A DNA stretch of 64,000 nt from positions 38,260 to 102,259 of the forward strand of contig JBGTKP010000057.1 in assembly GCA_041744575.1 (NCBI GenBank), read 5' to 3'. The notes beneath the pieces were generated by a model. It was given only the letters and a program-made list of their open reading frames with translations. It did not search any database and had not been told where the DNA came from. A program made the translations under genes and the position numbers. Every line of letters begins with the position of its first letter. The stretch's first letter is position 1. Of the stretch, positions 41,578 through 51,145 are shown piece by piece. This DNA comes from JTS-RE37 sp041744575 (lineage in GTDB: Bacteria > Bacteroidota > Bacteroidia > Flavobacteriales > Flavobacteriaceae).

Positions 41578-42189
41578 ATGGGTCTTTTAAATAAGTTATT
41601 TGGCGGAGGAAAAAAGAAAGTTTCCCGGGAAACGGCAGAAACCAGAGGAGTTCACATGCCCGACCTCAATCTGCCAATAGATGAGAAATTTACCATTCAT
41701 TTTAAGAAGAACGGAGGTAAATTTCTTTACTGCGACTCCTTCAGGGAAATTTCGGATGCCCTTAAAAATATTATTGAAGAAAACGGATGGCAGAAAAACA
41801 CCTTCTACCTGATCGATTCCAAGCTGGAAAGTAAATTCTCCAATCAGCAGCTTAGCTTTACAAACAACGCCAAATCAAGTGAAATCTTCTTCACTACCTG
41901 TGAACACCTCATTGCACAAAATGGTTCCATCCTGGTTTGTTCGAACCAAATGAACGAAAAGAAACTTAATGAAGTTCCGGAAAATGTAATTGTCTTTGCC
42001 ACTACCAGTCAGTTGGTAGATACGATCGGAGAAGGACTGAAGACGATCAAAAAAAAATATAAAAACAACATTCCCGCCAACATTACCACCATCAAGCACT
42101 TTCAGGCCAATAATGAAAATGCAGATGATTTCCTGACCTACGGAAGCAGTTCTAAACACTTATACTTATTACTCCTGGAAGACCTGTAA
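41578..42189 (+). CDS. LUD-domain protein
   Basis: A 203-residue protein with the LUD (LutC/YkgG) fold: FREISDALKNIIEENGW, SSEIFFTTCEHLIAQNGSIL and FATTSQLVDTIGEGLK. LutC belongs to the LutABC lactate oxidation complex, but no LutA or LutB is encoded here. The basic N-terminus GGGKKKVSRETAETRG precedes the domain. The position between ftsH and cdsA is a flavobacterial arrangement, and the role is unknown. It ends 2 bases before cdsA. Confidence 0.82.
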   Translation: MGLLNKLFGGGKKKVSRETAETRGVHMPDLNLPIDEKFTIHFKKNGGKFLYCDSFREISDALKNIIEENGWQKNTFYLIDSKLESKFSNQQLSFTNNAKSSEIFFTTCEHLIAQNGSILVCSNQMNEKKLNEVPENVIVFATTSQLVDTIGEGLKTIKKKYKNNIPANITTIKHFQANNENADDFLTYGSSSKHLYLLLLEDL

Positions 42190-42191
42190 CC

Positions 42192-42995
42192 ATGAGAGAA
42201 CTTCTTAGGCGATTACTGACAGGGGCGCTCTATGTTATCATCCTGCTTTCCGCGGTATTTCTGAGTTCAGATGCCTTTGATTTTTTGTTCATGACCTTCG
42301 GGCTGACCTGCCTGTACGAATTCAAGCGGCTGGTACAACTGCGGGGATTTTACATTTTTATAGCCTACCTGGCCCTGTGGTGGGGATTTATTTACCTTAT
42401 CCACGATAAAGTATTGATCAATATCCTGATGTTTTTGACCATAACGGTTAATTTTGCCCTGCTGTTTTATTTATTTTCGAAGAAGGAGAAATTGTTCAAC
42501 AATCTGCAAAAATTCATAATAGGCCTATTCTATATTGGCGGGGGGTGTATCTTTCTGACCATGATCCCTTATAAGGAAAGCATCTTTGCCCGATATTTGA
42601 TAATGGGTATTTTTATTCTGATATGGGTGAATGATTCCTTCGCCTATCTGGTGGGGAAATACTTGGGACGGACAAAACTTTTCCCGGCGGTTTCCCCCAA
42701 AAAAACCTGGGAAGGTACCGTGGGCGGGTTTGTTTTCACGCTGCTGGCAGCCTATATTCTTTCAGGCTTCGAACCTCTGGTGAATACGGCACAATGGCTG
42801 GTCCTGGCATCGGTCATTGTAGTCATGGGCAGTTTGGGGGATCTGATCGAATCCAAATTAAAACGCCGGGCCGGGGTGAAGGACAGTGGCGCAATTTTAC
42901 CGGGACATGGAGGGATGCTTGACCGGATGGACAGTCTTATATTTGCCGCCCCGTTTGCCTATCTAACATTAATTATATTTACCTATGTTTCATAA
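42192..42995 (+). CDS. cdsA: Phosphatidate cytidylyltransferase
   Basis: A 267-residue polytopic membrane enzyme that makes CDP-diacylglycerol from phosphatidate and CTP. Signatures: VSPKKTWEGTVGGF and SLGDLIESKLKRRAGVKD followed by LPGHGGMLDRMDS, with the metal-binding Asp residues. About seven or eight hydrophobic segments are visible. Its end overlaps psd by 11 bases. Together the two genes supply the first and last steps of phosphatidylethanolamine synthesis. Confidence 0.97.
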   Translation: MRELLRRLLTGALYVIILLSAVFLSSDAFDFLFMTFGLTCLYEFKRLVQLRGFYIFIAYLALWWGFIYLIHDKVLINILMFLTITVNFALLFYLFSKKEKLFNNLQKFIIGLFYIGGGCIFLTMIPYKESIFARYLIMGIFILIWVNDSFAYLVGKYLGRTKLFPAVSPKKTWEGTVGGFVFTLLAAYILSGFEPLVNTAQWLVLASVIVVMGSLGDLIESKLKRRAGVKDSGAILPGHGGMLDRMDSLIFAAPFAYLTLIIFTYVS

Positions 42996-43653
42996 GGAAG
43001 GACAGAAAATCATTATTGTTGTATTCTCTATTGTTTGTGCCATTGCCCTAGTGGCTCAATTTTATATCGATATTGCCTGGTTGCGCCTGACCCTGCAGAT
43101 AGGCGGGCTCCTCTTTCTGTTAATTGTCCTTCAGTTTTTTCGAAACCCTGCACGGAACGCACCCAAGAATTTCGATGAAATACTCGCTCCTGCAGACGGG
43201 AAAGTGGTGGTTATAGAAGAGGTGACAGACACCGAATATTTTAAAGACCGAAGACGGCAGGTCTCTATCTTTATGTCCCCCGTAAATGTGCATGTGACCC
43301 GGTACCCAGCAAGCGGACTTATCCGGTATTCCAAATACCATCCGGGAGAATACCTTGTAGCCTGGCATCCAAAATCGAGTGAAAAGAATGAACGCACCAC
43401 CGTGGTCATCAATACTCCTAAATTCGGTGACATTCTCTACCGGCAGATAGCCGGGGCTCTCGCCAGAAGGATCGTGAACTATGCGGAAGTGGGGGAAAGT
43501 GTCCAACAGGGCGATGATGCCGGATTTATTAAATTTGGCTCCAGAATAGATTTGTTACTACCTTTGGATTGCAAGATCACCGTAAAACTAAACCAGAAAG
43601 TAGTCGGTGCCAACACCTGTATCGCCATGCTGGGCAAAAAAAATGACGAATGA
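42985..43653 (+). CDS. psd: Phosphatidylserine decarboxylase, short PSD-A type
   Basis: A 222-residue pro-enzyme that makes phosphatidylethanolamine. N-terminal hydrophobic segments (about residues 8-50) anchor it; FFRNPARNAPKN and DEILAPADGKVVVIEE are family marks; the processing site is the GS in FIKFGSRIDLLLP, where Ser becomes the pyruvoyl group. It overlaps cdsA upstream and the ACBP gene downstream by 11 bases each. Confidence 0.96.
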   Translation: MFHKEGQKIIIVVFSIVCAIALVAQFYIDIAWLRLTLQIGGLLFLLIVLQFFRNPARNAPKNFDEILAPADGKVVVIEEVTDTEYFKDRRRQVSIFMSPVNVHVTRYPASGLIRYSKYHPGEYLVAWHPKSSEKNERTTVVINTPKFGDILYRQIAGALARRIVNYAEVGESVQQGDDAGFIKFGSRIDLLLPLDCKITVKLNQKVVGANTCIAMLGKKNDE

Positions 43654-43915
43654 AAAACTATATACCGCTTTTTTAAAGGCCGTGGCCTCGGTAAATGATT
43701 ATTCCCATCCCCTGCCTGCGGATGTTTTATTAAAGTTGTACGCCTATTACAAGATTGCCAAGCAATATTCCAACAATCCGCCTCAGAGCAAGACCCCTCT
43801 GATTAATGCCTTTAAGGCCAATGCCCTCATACAGGCACAAAATTTGACTCAGGAAGAAGCGATGAAGAATTATGTGGCTTTGGTCAAAAAAGAGGTCACC
43901 TCCAAATTAAAATAA
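43643..43915 (+). CDS. Acyl-CoA-binding protein
   Basis: A 90-residue ACBP-fold protein starting MTNEKLYTAFLKAVASVNDY, overlapping the psd stop by 11 bases. The four-helix family pattern with YAYYKIAKQYSN and AFKANALIQAQNLTQEEAM is seen. It binds acyl-CoA thioesters, which fits its place behind cdsA and psd in a lipid-synthesis run. It ends 6 bases before the convergent creatininase gene. Confidence 0.9.
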   Translation: MTNEKLYTAFLKAVASVNDYSHPLPADVLLKLYAYYKIAKQYSNNPPQSKTPLINAFKANALIQAQNLTQEEAMKNYVALVKKEVTSKLK

Positions 43916-43921
43916 ACCTGA

Positions 43922-44689
43922 TCATTCATAAAGATCTTTTTTGTCGGCATGACAAAGTTCCAGGAATAATTCCCCCATTTTACGAGTAACATCTTCAAAG
44001 TATCTGGCGCCTTTTTCTGCAGTTGCCAGACCCGGATTTCCTACCCCCGTATCCTTGCTGATCTCTGACCATTTCCGTTCGGCCCATACCCATCCCTCGG
44101 AAAAGGCCTTTATCTTTGGCTTTCTCGAGGCACCATCGCCCCATTTCTCGCGCGGCAGGACGAGCTCCGGTTTTAAATACAGTATCAGACTTGTTTCCAT
44201 CTCATCGGCATGGTCGCCGGCTTCTTCAAAATAGGCCGATTTATCCAGGGCCTGAAACCAATTGGAATAACATAGGAACATTTGCGGAAACTTCAATCCC
44301 AACTCCCGCACAAGGACTTTAAAATCGTTACCTCCGTGGCTGTTGAAGATGAGTAGTTTATGTATTCCCTGCCTGTCCAGGGTAGTGATTACATCAGAAA
44401 GGATAGCCATCTGGGTGCTTGGATTCAGATTGATATCAAGATAAATATCAGACTGCCCGGTGTTTATGCCAAACGGGATGGCAGGCAAGACAATGACGCT
44501 CCCGCCCTTCTCCCATGCATGTCTTGCGGCCTCCGCTGCCAGGTGGTCCGATTCTATCACATCGGTACTGTATGGGAGGTGAAAATTATGGGCTTCGGTA
44601 GCCCCCCAGGGTAATACTGCAAGTTCAAAGCGCTCCTTTTTGAGTGCCTCCCAATTTGTTTCTGCCAGGATATAAGGTCTGATGGCCAT
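43922..44689 (-). CDS. Creatininase/creatinine amidohydrolase family protein
   Basis: A 255-residue protein. The creatininase metal-site motifs are visible: VLPWGATEAHNFHLPYSTDV near the N-terminus, LLIFNSHGGNDFKVLVRE in the middle, and a late GDHADEMETSLIL. Members include creatininase, MftE-like peptidases and formamide hydrolases, so the substrate is uncertain. It is a single gene convergent with ACBP. The 172 bases upstream contain a possible hairpin (TTCCG/CGGAA) but no gene I recognise. Confidence 0.87.
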   Translation of the reverse strand: MAIRPYILAETNWEALKKERFELAVLPWGATEAHNFHLPYSTDVIESDHLAAEAARHAWEKGGSVIVLPAIPFGINTGQSDIYLDINLNPSTQMAILSDVITTLDRQGIHKLLIFNSHGGNDFKVLVRELGLKFPQMFLCYSNWFQALDKSAYFEEAGDHADEMETSLILYLKPELVLPREKWGDGASRKPKIKAFSEGWVWAERKWSEISKDTGVGNPGLATAEKGARYFEDVTRKMGELFLELCHADKKDLYE

Positions 44690-44861
44690 AAAAATAATTT
44701 AAACCGGATGATCAAAAAAAGGCTTTTCTTCCGTGGGGTTTAGCTTGCACATTCCGTCGCAAAGCGGCAAACGGCTTGTTGCGGAACAAAGTTATGGGAA
44801 TTTATTTGCTTTCCGGCATCGGCAGTGGCAAGCCGTATTCCGCCCTGCCGGTTTCCCCGTG

Positions 44862-45569
44862 TTATTCTGTTTCCAACCCGACCCGTAAAATAAAGCCACG
44901 GCCGTGCACATTTTCTATTTTAATACGTTTGTCCCTTTCCAGGTGTTTCCTCAAATGTGTAACAAAAACATTGAGGCTTTTTTTATTGAAATAGTCATTT
45001 TTTCCCCAGAGTTGTAGCAGAATATCCTTATGCGTGCACAATTGATTGCGATTGGAAACCAGAAATTGCAGTAACTCATTCTCCCTGGAGGTCAGGCGAA
45101 TGGTATCACCCTGAAACTTGAGTTCCTGATTGAGAAAATTAAAATGATAGGCCCCTATGTCATAACTGCTCTGCTGGGCTTCGTCCTTCCTGGTGCCGAT
45201 TCTCTGTAATAACGCCTCTATGCGCGCCACAAGTTCTTCCTCGTCAATAGGTTTCTTCAGGTAATCTACTGCCCCTACAGACAGTCCCTTCAAAACATCG
45301 ATCTTCATAGATCTTGCACTCAGGAAAAGAAAAGGCATTTCAGGACATTCCTTCTGTAATCGACCTGCAAGTGTAAAGCCATCCATTTTCGGCATCATAA
45401 CATCCAGGATCGCCAGATCATATTTATTGTCCGAAAGCATGCCTACAGCACTTTCACCTTCCCTGGCCCAGGCAATCTCAAAACCTTTCATTCTTAGGTA
45501 TTCAGAAAGGACGTATCCCAGGGACTGATCGTCTTCTACCAGCAATATCCTATATCTTGTATCACTCAT
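44862..45569 (-). CDS. OmpR-family response regulator
   Basis: A 235-residue protein with a receiver domain (acidic pocket LLVEDDQSLG, phospho-Asp in AILDVMMPKMDGF, LSARSMK, Lys in YLKKPIDEEE) and a C-terminal winged helix of the OmpR type (about 140-232, LTSRENELLQFLVSN, NVFVTHLRKHLERD). It should bind DNA directly. The start overlaps the end of the upstream kinase gene by 8 bases, so they form a pair. Confidence 0.96.
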   Translation of the reverse strand: MSDTRYRILLVEDDQSLGYVLSEYLRMKGFEIAWAREGESAVGMLSDNKYDLAILDVMMPKMDGFTLAGRLQKECPEMPFLFLSARSMKIDVLKGLSVGAVDYLKKPIDEEELVARIEALLQRIGTRKDEAQQSSYDIGAYHFNFLNQELKFQGDTIRLTSRENELLQFLVSNRNQLCTHKDILLQLWGKNDYFNKKSLNVFVTHLRKHLERDKRIKIENVHGRGFILRVGLETE

Positions 45570-46830
45570 CTGATAACGGAATTTTTATTGTAATCCGTGT
45601 TCCTTTCCCTTTCTCGCTTTCTACCTCTATCCTCCCCCGATGTTTCAGCACCACCTGCTTCACATAACTCAATCCCAGGCCATAGCCCTTCACTGTGTGC
45701 AGATCTCCAGTAGATACGCGATAATACTTGCGGAAAATACGTTTTCTGTCCTTCTTATCCAATCCGAGACCGTTGTCGGTAATTTCAATGCAAATGAATT
45801 TATTTTGTGTATAGGCTTTTAATTGGATTACCGGTTCCGCCGAGTACTTTTTGGCATTGTCAAGTAAATTATTAATTGCGTTTTCCAGATGAAAAACTTC
45901 TGCATTCACGGGATAAGTTCCAGGTTGCAGATCAAAGTCGAAAATGACCTTTTCCAGAGCAACCAAAGTCTTAAAAGACAAACATAATTCCATCAGGGAA
46001 GGCCTGAAATCTAACGGCTTTAAATTGAACACCGTTCTCCGGGACTCTAGGCTGCCGAGTTCGAGAACCCGTTCAATATGGTTGGATAACCGGTCCACTT
46101 CCTGACGGATGATCTCCAGCAATGGTTTTTGTTCAGGCTTAGAATTGCCGCTCAGTAACTTCGTGGCGAGCCCTATAGAAAAAACAGGAGTCTTTAATTC
46201 GTGGGTGAGGTTGCTGATAAACTCACTGGTAGTCGATATCAGCCTGCGTTGCCAGTAATAGGTCTTCAGGGCCCATATCACTGCAGCGATGATCCCGATG
46301 ATAAACAAAAGACCGGGCAGTGTCAGGCCATTTAACTGATATAGAAAATAGGTATTCAGGTCCCTGAACTGCAACTCGAGGGTGATCTGTCTGCCGAGCA
46401 GATCAGGTAAGTAGCCCTTCATTTCCAGGGGATACGAATTTATATCTGATGGTTCCTGGAATTGCACCGGCGATTTAAGGTAGAAACTGGAATCCTTTGA
46501 TATCATCCGATATGAAAACTCCGCATCTATCCCCTCATTCACCAGTTTTTCCACCAGGAAGTCATTCAGAAAATGACTGGAGGCATCCTCAACGCTGTCC
46601 ATGCGCATCTTAAAAAAGGACGTGTCCTTTTGCAGAGCACTTCCCACCAGGAAGGTCAGTTGGTTTCTCTCCTCCAATCCTTGTTGAATGGCCTGCCCTG
46701 CAGCACCGATCTTCCTGTTAAACTGGACTTTGGCCAAATTCAGACCTATCTCAAGATACTTATATTGAATATAAGACAACCCAAGGATGGATATGATGAA
46801 GGCGGCTATATATATATTCCTCTTGTTCAA
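45562..46830 (-). CDS. Membrane sensor histidine kinase
   Basis: A 422-residue kinase with a membrane helix at about 5-23, a periplasmic sensor of about 140 residues without a recognised domain, and a second helix at about 172-192. HisKA follows (phospho-His in FISNLTHELKTPVFS), then HATPase (NNLLDNAKKYS, DNGLGLDKKDRKRIF, GYGLGLSYVKQV). It pairs with the OmpR regulator that follows. The signal is unknown. Confidence 0.95.
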   Translation of the reverse strand: MNKRNIYIAAFIISILGLSYIQYKYLEIGLNLAKVQFNRKIGAAGQAIQQGLEERNQLTFLVGSALQKDTSFFKMRMDSVEDASSHFLNDFLVEKLVNEGIDAEFSYRMISKDSSFYLKSPVQFQEPSDINSYPLEMKGYLPDLLGRQITLELQFRDLNTYFLYQLNGLTLPGLLFIIGIIAAVIWALKTYYWQRRLISTTSEFISNLTHELKTPVFSIGLATKLLSGNSKPEQKPLLEIIRQEVDRLSNHIERVLELGSLESRRTVFNLKPLDFRPSLMELCLSFKTLVALEKVIFDFDLQPGTYPVNAEVFHLENAINNLLDNAKKYSAEPVIQLKAYTQNKFICIEITDNGLGLDKKDRKRIFRKYYRVSTGDLHTVKGYGLGLSYVKQVVLKHRGRIEVESEKGKGTRITIKIPLSDE

Positions 46831-47069
46831 AATTCCCTCTAAATAACCTACATTTTTACCAGTTTTAAATACAGGATCATATGCTGTTCACTTTCTTAAT
46901 ACCTTTTTAGTCTTTTATGAAGGATTTTTACTCTGTATGCAAAGGTATAAGGAATAGGTTTGTCCGGGAATAGGAAAACCCCGCTTTGAAATTAGAATTT
47001 TAAATGCCTAACCGGTTCTAAATTAAGGATTATTTTCTAGTGCAATGACTCTATAATTACCCGGCAACA

Positions 47070-47583
47070 ATGCCACTCACCCGCTTCAATATAATTTGCA
47101 CCATCCTTTTAACCATAATTACAACCATGGGGATGAACGCTCGGAGCTGGACAGGATTCGTACATTCCGGAAAACCATGAGACCTGTCCTGGACAATGAG
47201 GCTATAATGGCTATTCGGGATCAGTATTCAGTATGGACAGGACTCAGTTACACCACTCCTCCCCTGGTTTCCACTTCACTCGGGGGGTGCTTTGACTGCG
47301 TTCCCGTCCTGGATCTTCTGGGGTCCTATGAAGGGTTTAGTTTTTCAGGAAATGTCCTTTCCCTGGATCCGGATGTAAGTTTCATGAAAAATATGTGAGT
47401 TTGAATCTGAATGTCTCCGTTGCCTTACGTAGGACCTGGCCGCAAAGTGTCACCGATAAACAGACGGAAGTCGTGACCGTAGCGCCGAGGAACGGGCTTG
47501 CGGCTTTAGCCGATTACGTCATCAATCTTACATTCACCTACAGGATAGGAAGCAGACCGGAAACAGATCCTTGCCATCTTTAA
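47070..47583 (+). pseudogene. Remnant of an outer-membrane beta-barrel protein gene
   Basis: Three pieces of one decayed gene lie in three frames. An ATG at 47070 opens a signal-peptide-like stretch (MPLTRFNIICTILLTIITTM) that stops at 47180. A second frame covers about 47200-47398 (VWTGLSYTTPPLVSTSLGG, ending VSFMKNM). At 47394 the reading continues in a third frame (YVSLNLNVSVALRRTWPQSV to LADYVINLTFTYRI), a good barrel C-terminus with a terminal aromatic strand. The frame change at the A-run GAAAAAT joins VSFMK to YVSLNLN sensibly. The original family is not identified. Confidence 0.65.
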
Positions 47584-47620
47584 AAATTTAACAAGTCACC
47601 TCAGCGTTTGACAATGATAT

Positions 47621-48211
47621 CTAAAAGGGTCCGATCATAATATGCGCCTTATGGGTGCCGGGATCCATAAGCCATGGCATTCCGGGCGCATGGGGTTTGT
47701 CTGGAAGTCCGGTAGAGGCCGTAGTGGCGTAAGGAATGTATACCACGTACCGGAATTGTCCTTCCTTTAATTCGCCTGTGGTTGGATTGTAGTTTTCATC
47801 TTTCCCGTAAAAGATATACATCATACTCGGACTTTCCGGCATTTTAAGTTTGCCAGATCCTGCTTCTTCCTCTCTGATAGCGCTTCTTTCCTCGGCCGTC
47901 TTCCCCTCAGCGGTCAGTTCGCGACCCCGGGCCATGAACGGTTCCAGCTGTTCTGAATAACAGGCAACACTGATCCCCTCTTTCCCGGGATCATCACTGA
48001 TACAGACCATGGAACCGGACCCTGTACGCAGGATTTCCAGACCCCCTGTTTCATCATAACCATAGACCGTAGCAGTTTCTTTTTCTTCAGGGGCGAGCGG
48101 TAAGACGGCTGTGGTGATCTGTACCTCCCTCCTGACAAATTCCACATTGGTGGACTGAGAAAAGACAGGTATGCTTATGGCTAACAGCAGGATGGAAGTT
48201 ATCAATTTCAT
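47621..48211 (-). CDS. Exported protein of unknown function
   Basis: A 196-residue protein. The ATG at 48209-48211 gives a clean signal peptide (MKLITSILLLAISIPVFSQ); the frame extends 11 codons further upstream without one. The mature part has an acidic middle rich in Glu and Lys (LTAEGKTAEERSAIREEEAG), then MMYIFYGKDENYNPTTGEL and a C-terminus with HAPGMPWLMDPGTHKAHIMI, where several His and Asp could form a metal site. I do not recognise the family. Confidence 0.75.
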   Translation of the reverse strand: MKLITSILLLAISIPVFSQSTNVEFVRREVQITTAVLPLAPEEKETATVYGYDETGGLEILRTGSGSMVCISDDPGKEGISVACYSEQLEPFMARGRELTAEGKTAEERSAIREEEAGSGKLKMPESPSMMYIFYGKDENYNPTTGELKEGQFRYVVYIPYATTASTGLPDKPHAPGMPWLMDPGTHKAHIMIGPF

Positions 48212-48316
48212 TGTACCAGGAATTTCATTAAATGTACAAAACAAACCTCATCCGGCAGACGGGGATCTGTCAAAAATCAAGACTGTCGCAACTCCAGATT
48301 GCATTTAGGGTCTGAA

Positions 48317-50947
48317 TCATTCAAAGCTTGCGAGGCTTTTTTCGAGGGTTTCTATTTTGGCCTCTGCATCCGCCTCTTTTTTACGTTCTAAGGCAATCAC
48401 ATTGTCCGGGGCATTATTTACAAAGCGATCATTGGATAACTTCTTTCTTACGGATATTAGAAATCCGCGGGTATATTCCAGCTCTTCCTCGATCTTTGAG
48501 ATTTCGGCGCTAAGGTCTATGGATCCTTTTACCGGAATAAAATATTCATTGCTTTTTACCCGGAAGGAAAAAGCCCCGCTCAATGGGCCATCAGAAATGC
48601 GGATGGAGGACACATTGGTCAGCTTTTGAATAACGACATCCCATTGATCAGTAACTCCCTCCTCATTCAGCACCGCCAACTGAATCGGTTCCTTCATAGA
48701 AATCTGCTTTTCTTTCCTAATGGTTCTTATTCCTGTGATAACCGCGTCGGCAAATTCAAACCCTTTCAAAATATTCTTGTCAACATTTCCGGCTGCAGGC
48801 CAGGAAGCGATAATCAGAGCCTCGTCCGGTCTTCGATCGGAGATGCGCTGCCAAATTTCCTCGCTGAGGAAGGGCATGAATGGGTGGAGCAGTTTCAGGT
48901 TATCTTCCAACAGACGAATCACCTCATTGTGGGTCTTAGGATCAATCGGATCACCGAAGGCAGGTTTGACAATCTCCAGAAGCCAGGAGCAAAAATCGTC
49001 CCAAATGAGTTTGTAGGTACCCATCAGGGCATCTGAGATCCGGTATTTGTCAAAATTATCCTCAATTTCCTCCTGGGCCTGACTGAATCTGGACGCATAC
49101 CATTCCAGTCCCAGCCTGGCGGCCTCCGGCTGAGGCACCTCAGCAACTTCCCATCCCTGGATCAGGCGGAACGCATTCCAAATCTTATTGGCAAAATGTT
49201 TGCCCTGTAGGCAGAGATTTTCATCGAAGAGCAGATCATTTCCGGCAGCGGAACTCAAAAGCAGGCCCACGCGGACGCCATCGGCTCCATAGGATTCAAT
49301 AAGCTTCAGGGCATCCGGGGAATTGCCCAGCGATTTGGACATTTTCCTCCCCTGACGATCCCTTACCAGCCCTGTGAGGTATACATTCCTGAAGGGTGGT
49401 GCGCTGCGGTATTCATACCCTGCCATAATCATCCTGGCGACCCAGAAAAACAGAATGTCAGGCCCTGTTACCAGGTCGCTGGTGGGGTAATAATATTTTA
49501 TTTCCTCATTGTCCGGTTCCAAAATACCGCCAAAAACACTAATGGGCCACAGCCAGGCTGAAAACCAGGTATCGAGGACATCTTTATCCTGCCGGAGATC
49601 TTTCAGGCTGAGCCTGGGATCACCGGAATTCAATCTGGCCATTTCGAGCGCCTCTTCGCCGGTCACGGCAACCACAAAGTCATTGTTCCCATCCCCATAG
49701 TAATAAGCCGGAATTCGCTGACCCCACCAGAGTTGCCGTGAGATATTCCAGTCCCGGATGTTCTCCATCCAGTGGCGGTAGGTATTCTCAAATTTTTTAG
49801 GGAATAATTTGATATCGCCCCGTTTGAGAATGGCTTCCAGGGCGGGTCCGGACAAGTCCTGCATCTTCAGGAACCATTGATCCAACAATCGGGGTTCAAT
49901 CACGGCGCCCGTGCGTTCAGAGGTGCCAACTTTATTCAGGTAGGATTCTTTGTTTACCACATGACCCTTTTCTTCAAGTTCCTTTACTATTTCCTTTCTG
50001 GCAACAAACCTGTCCTTGCCCTCGTAATGAAGGCCAAACGAATTCAGCGTGGCGTCCGGATTAAAAATATCGATCACCTCAAGATGGTGTTTGTCTCCGA
50101 GGAGCTTATCATTCGGATCATGTGCCGGGGTCACTTTCAGGCAACCCGTACCGAATTCCATAGCGACATAGGTATCTTCTATAACAGGAACCACCCGCTG
50201 GCAAAGAGGAACAATTACCTTTTTGTTTTTTAAATGGTGGTACCGCTCATCGTCCGGATGAATACAAACCGCCGTATCCCCAAGGATGGTTTCCGGCCGG
50301 GTAGTTGCAATAATTACTTTTTCGTCAGACCCTTGCACTGCATAGGCCAGATAGTACAACATGCCATTTCGCTCCTCATAAAGCACTTCCTCGTCGGACA
50401 AAGTGGTCTTGGCTTCCGGATCCCAGTTGACCATCCGGTAACCCCTGTAAATTTGTCCTTTGCGGTATAAATCTACAAAGACCTGCAGCACGGAAGCCGA
50501 CATGTTGTCATCCATCGTGAATTTAGTGCGCTTCCAGTCGCACGAACATCCCAGTTTCTTCAACTGCTCGAGAATGACCCCGCCGAACTCATTTGTCCAT
50601 TCCCAGGCTAGATCTATGAATTCCTCCCTGGAAATATCAGATTTTCTTATGCCCTTCTCCCGTAGCCTGCCAACAACCTTGGCTTCGGTTGCTATAGAAG
50701 CATGATCTGTTCCGGGCACCCAACAGGCGTTTCTTCCCAATTGACGCGCCCTTCTTATCAGCACATCCTGAATCGTGTTGTTCATCATATGGCCCATATG
50801 AAGAATGCCGGTAACGTTCGGAGGTGGTATGACAATCGTATAGGGTTCCCTGTCATTTGGGACGGAATAAAAATAGCCCTGTTCCATCCAATAGCTGTAC
50901 CAGTGGTCTTCCACCTGTTTGGGATCGTATTTTGACGGAAGTTGCAT
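48317..50947 (-). CDS. valS: Valyl-tRNA synthetase
   Basis: An 876-residue class I synthetase of normal length starting MQLPSKYDPKQVEDHWY; the 37 codons of open frame further upstream are rejected as non-family. The HIGH motif is in PPNVTGILHMGHMMN, the KMSKS motif in GRKMSKSLGNS; the CP1 editing domain (about 190-330) contains TTRPETILGDTAV, and the C-terminal coiled coil (about 810-876) is present. It charges tRNA-Val and edits Thr. No T-box-like leader is seen. Confidence 0.98.
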   Translation of the reverse strand: MQLPSKYDPKQVEDHWYSYWMEQGYFYSVPNDREPYTIVIPPPNVTGILHMGHMMNNTIQDVLIRRARQLGRNACWVPGTDHASIATEAKVVGRLREKGIRKSDISREEFIDLAWEWTNEFGGVILEQLKKLGCSCDWKRTKFTMDDNMSASVLQVFVDLYRKGQIYRGYRMVNWDPEAKTTLSDEEVLYEERNGMLYYLAYAVQGSDEKVIIATTRPETILGDTAVCIHPDDERYHHLKNKKVIVPLCQRVVPVIEDTYVAMEFGTGCLKVTPAHDPNDKLLGDKHHLEVIDIFNPDATLNSFGLHYEGKDRFVARKEIVKELEEKGHVVNKESYLNKVGTSERTGAVIEPRLLDQWFLKMQDLSGPALEAILKRGDIKLFPKKFENTYRHWMENIRDWNISRQLWWGQRIPAYYYGDGNNDFVVAVTGEEALEMARLNSGDPRLSLKDLRQDKDVLDTWFSAWLWPISVFGGILEPDNEEIKYYYPTSDLVTGPDILFFWVARMIMAGYEYRSAPPFRNVYLTGLVRDRQGRKMSKSLGNSPDALKLIESYGADGVRVGLLLSSAAGNDLLFDENLCLQGKHFANKIWNAFRLIQGWEVAEVPQPEAARLGLEWYASRFSQAQEEIEDNFDKYRISDALMGTYKLIWDDFCSWLLEIVKPAFGDPIDPKTHNEVIRLLEDNLKLLHPFMPFLSEEIWQRISDRRPDEALIIASWPAAGNVDKNILKGFEFADAVITGIRTIRKEKQISMKEPIQLAVLNEEGVTDQWDVVIQKLTNVSSIRISDGPLSGAFSFRVKSNEYFIPVKGSIDLSAEISKIEEELEYTRGFLISVRKKLSNDRFVNNAPDNVIALERKKEADAEAKIETLEKSLASFE

Positions 50948-51090
50948 ATTTTCGGTACAGTTTTTGTTACAGTTATCCAGACCTGATATAATGATGGGAA
51001 GACAAATATTAAACTTGCCGCGCCCCTTGTATTTTAGGCCATTATAAATACGAAACAAAAATAAGTAACGTTAGTAGATAACAAAAGAAT

Positions 51091-51122
51091 TTTGATTGTT
51101 CAGGGTAAAACTTTTACATTTG
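51091..51122 (+). promoter_or_regulatory. Consensus promoter of the DUF1573 gene
   Basis: TTTG (51091-51094), a 20-base spacer and TACATTTG (51115-51122) match both boxes of the Bacteroidota promoter. The predicted start is about 20 bases before the ATG at 51146. It lies in the divergent valS/DUF1573 gap. Confidence 0.85.
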
Positions 51123-51145
51123 AAATTCACCCAAAACCGAAAATC

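Noticed and set aside
44690..44861. Possible structured RNA between creatininase and the response regulator
   Set aside because: A few complementary stretches are visible, but no terminator, promoter or known RNA motif; not enough to call a feature.
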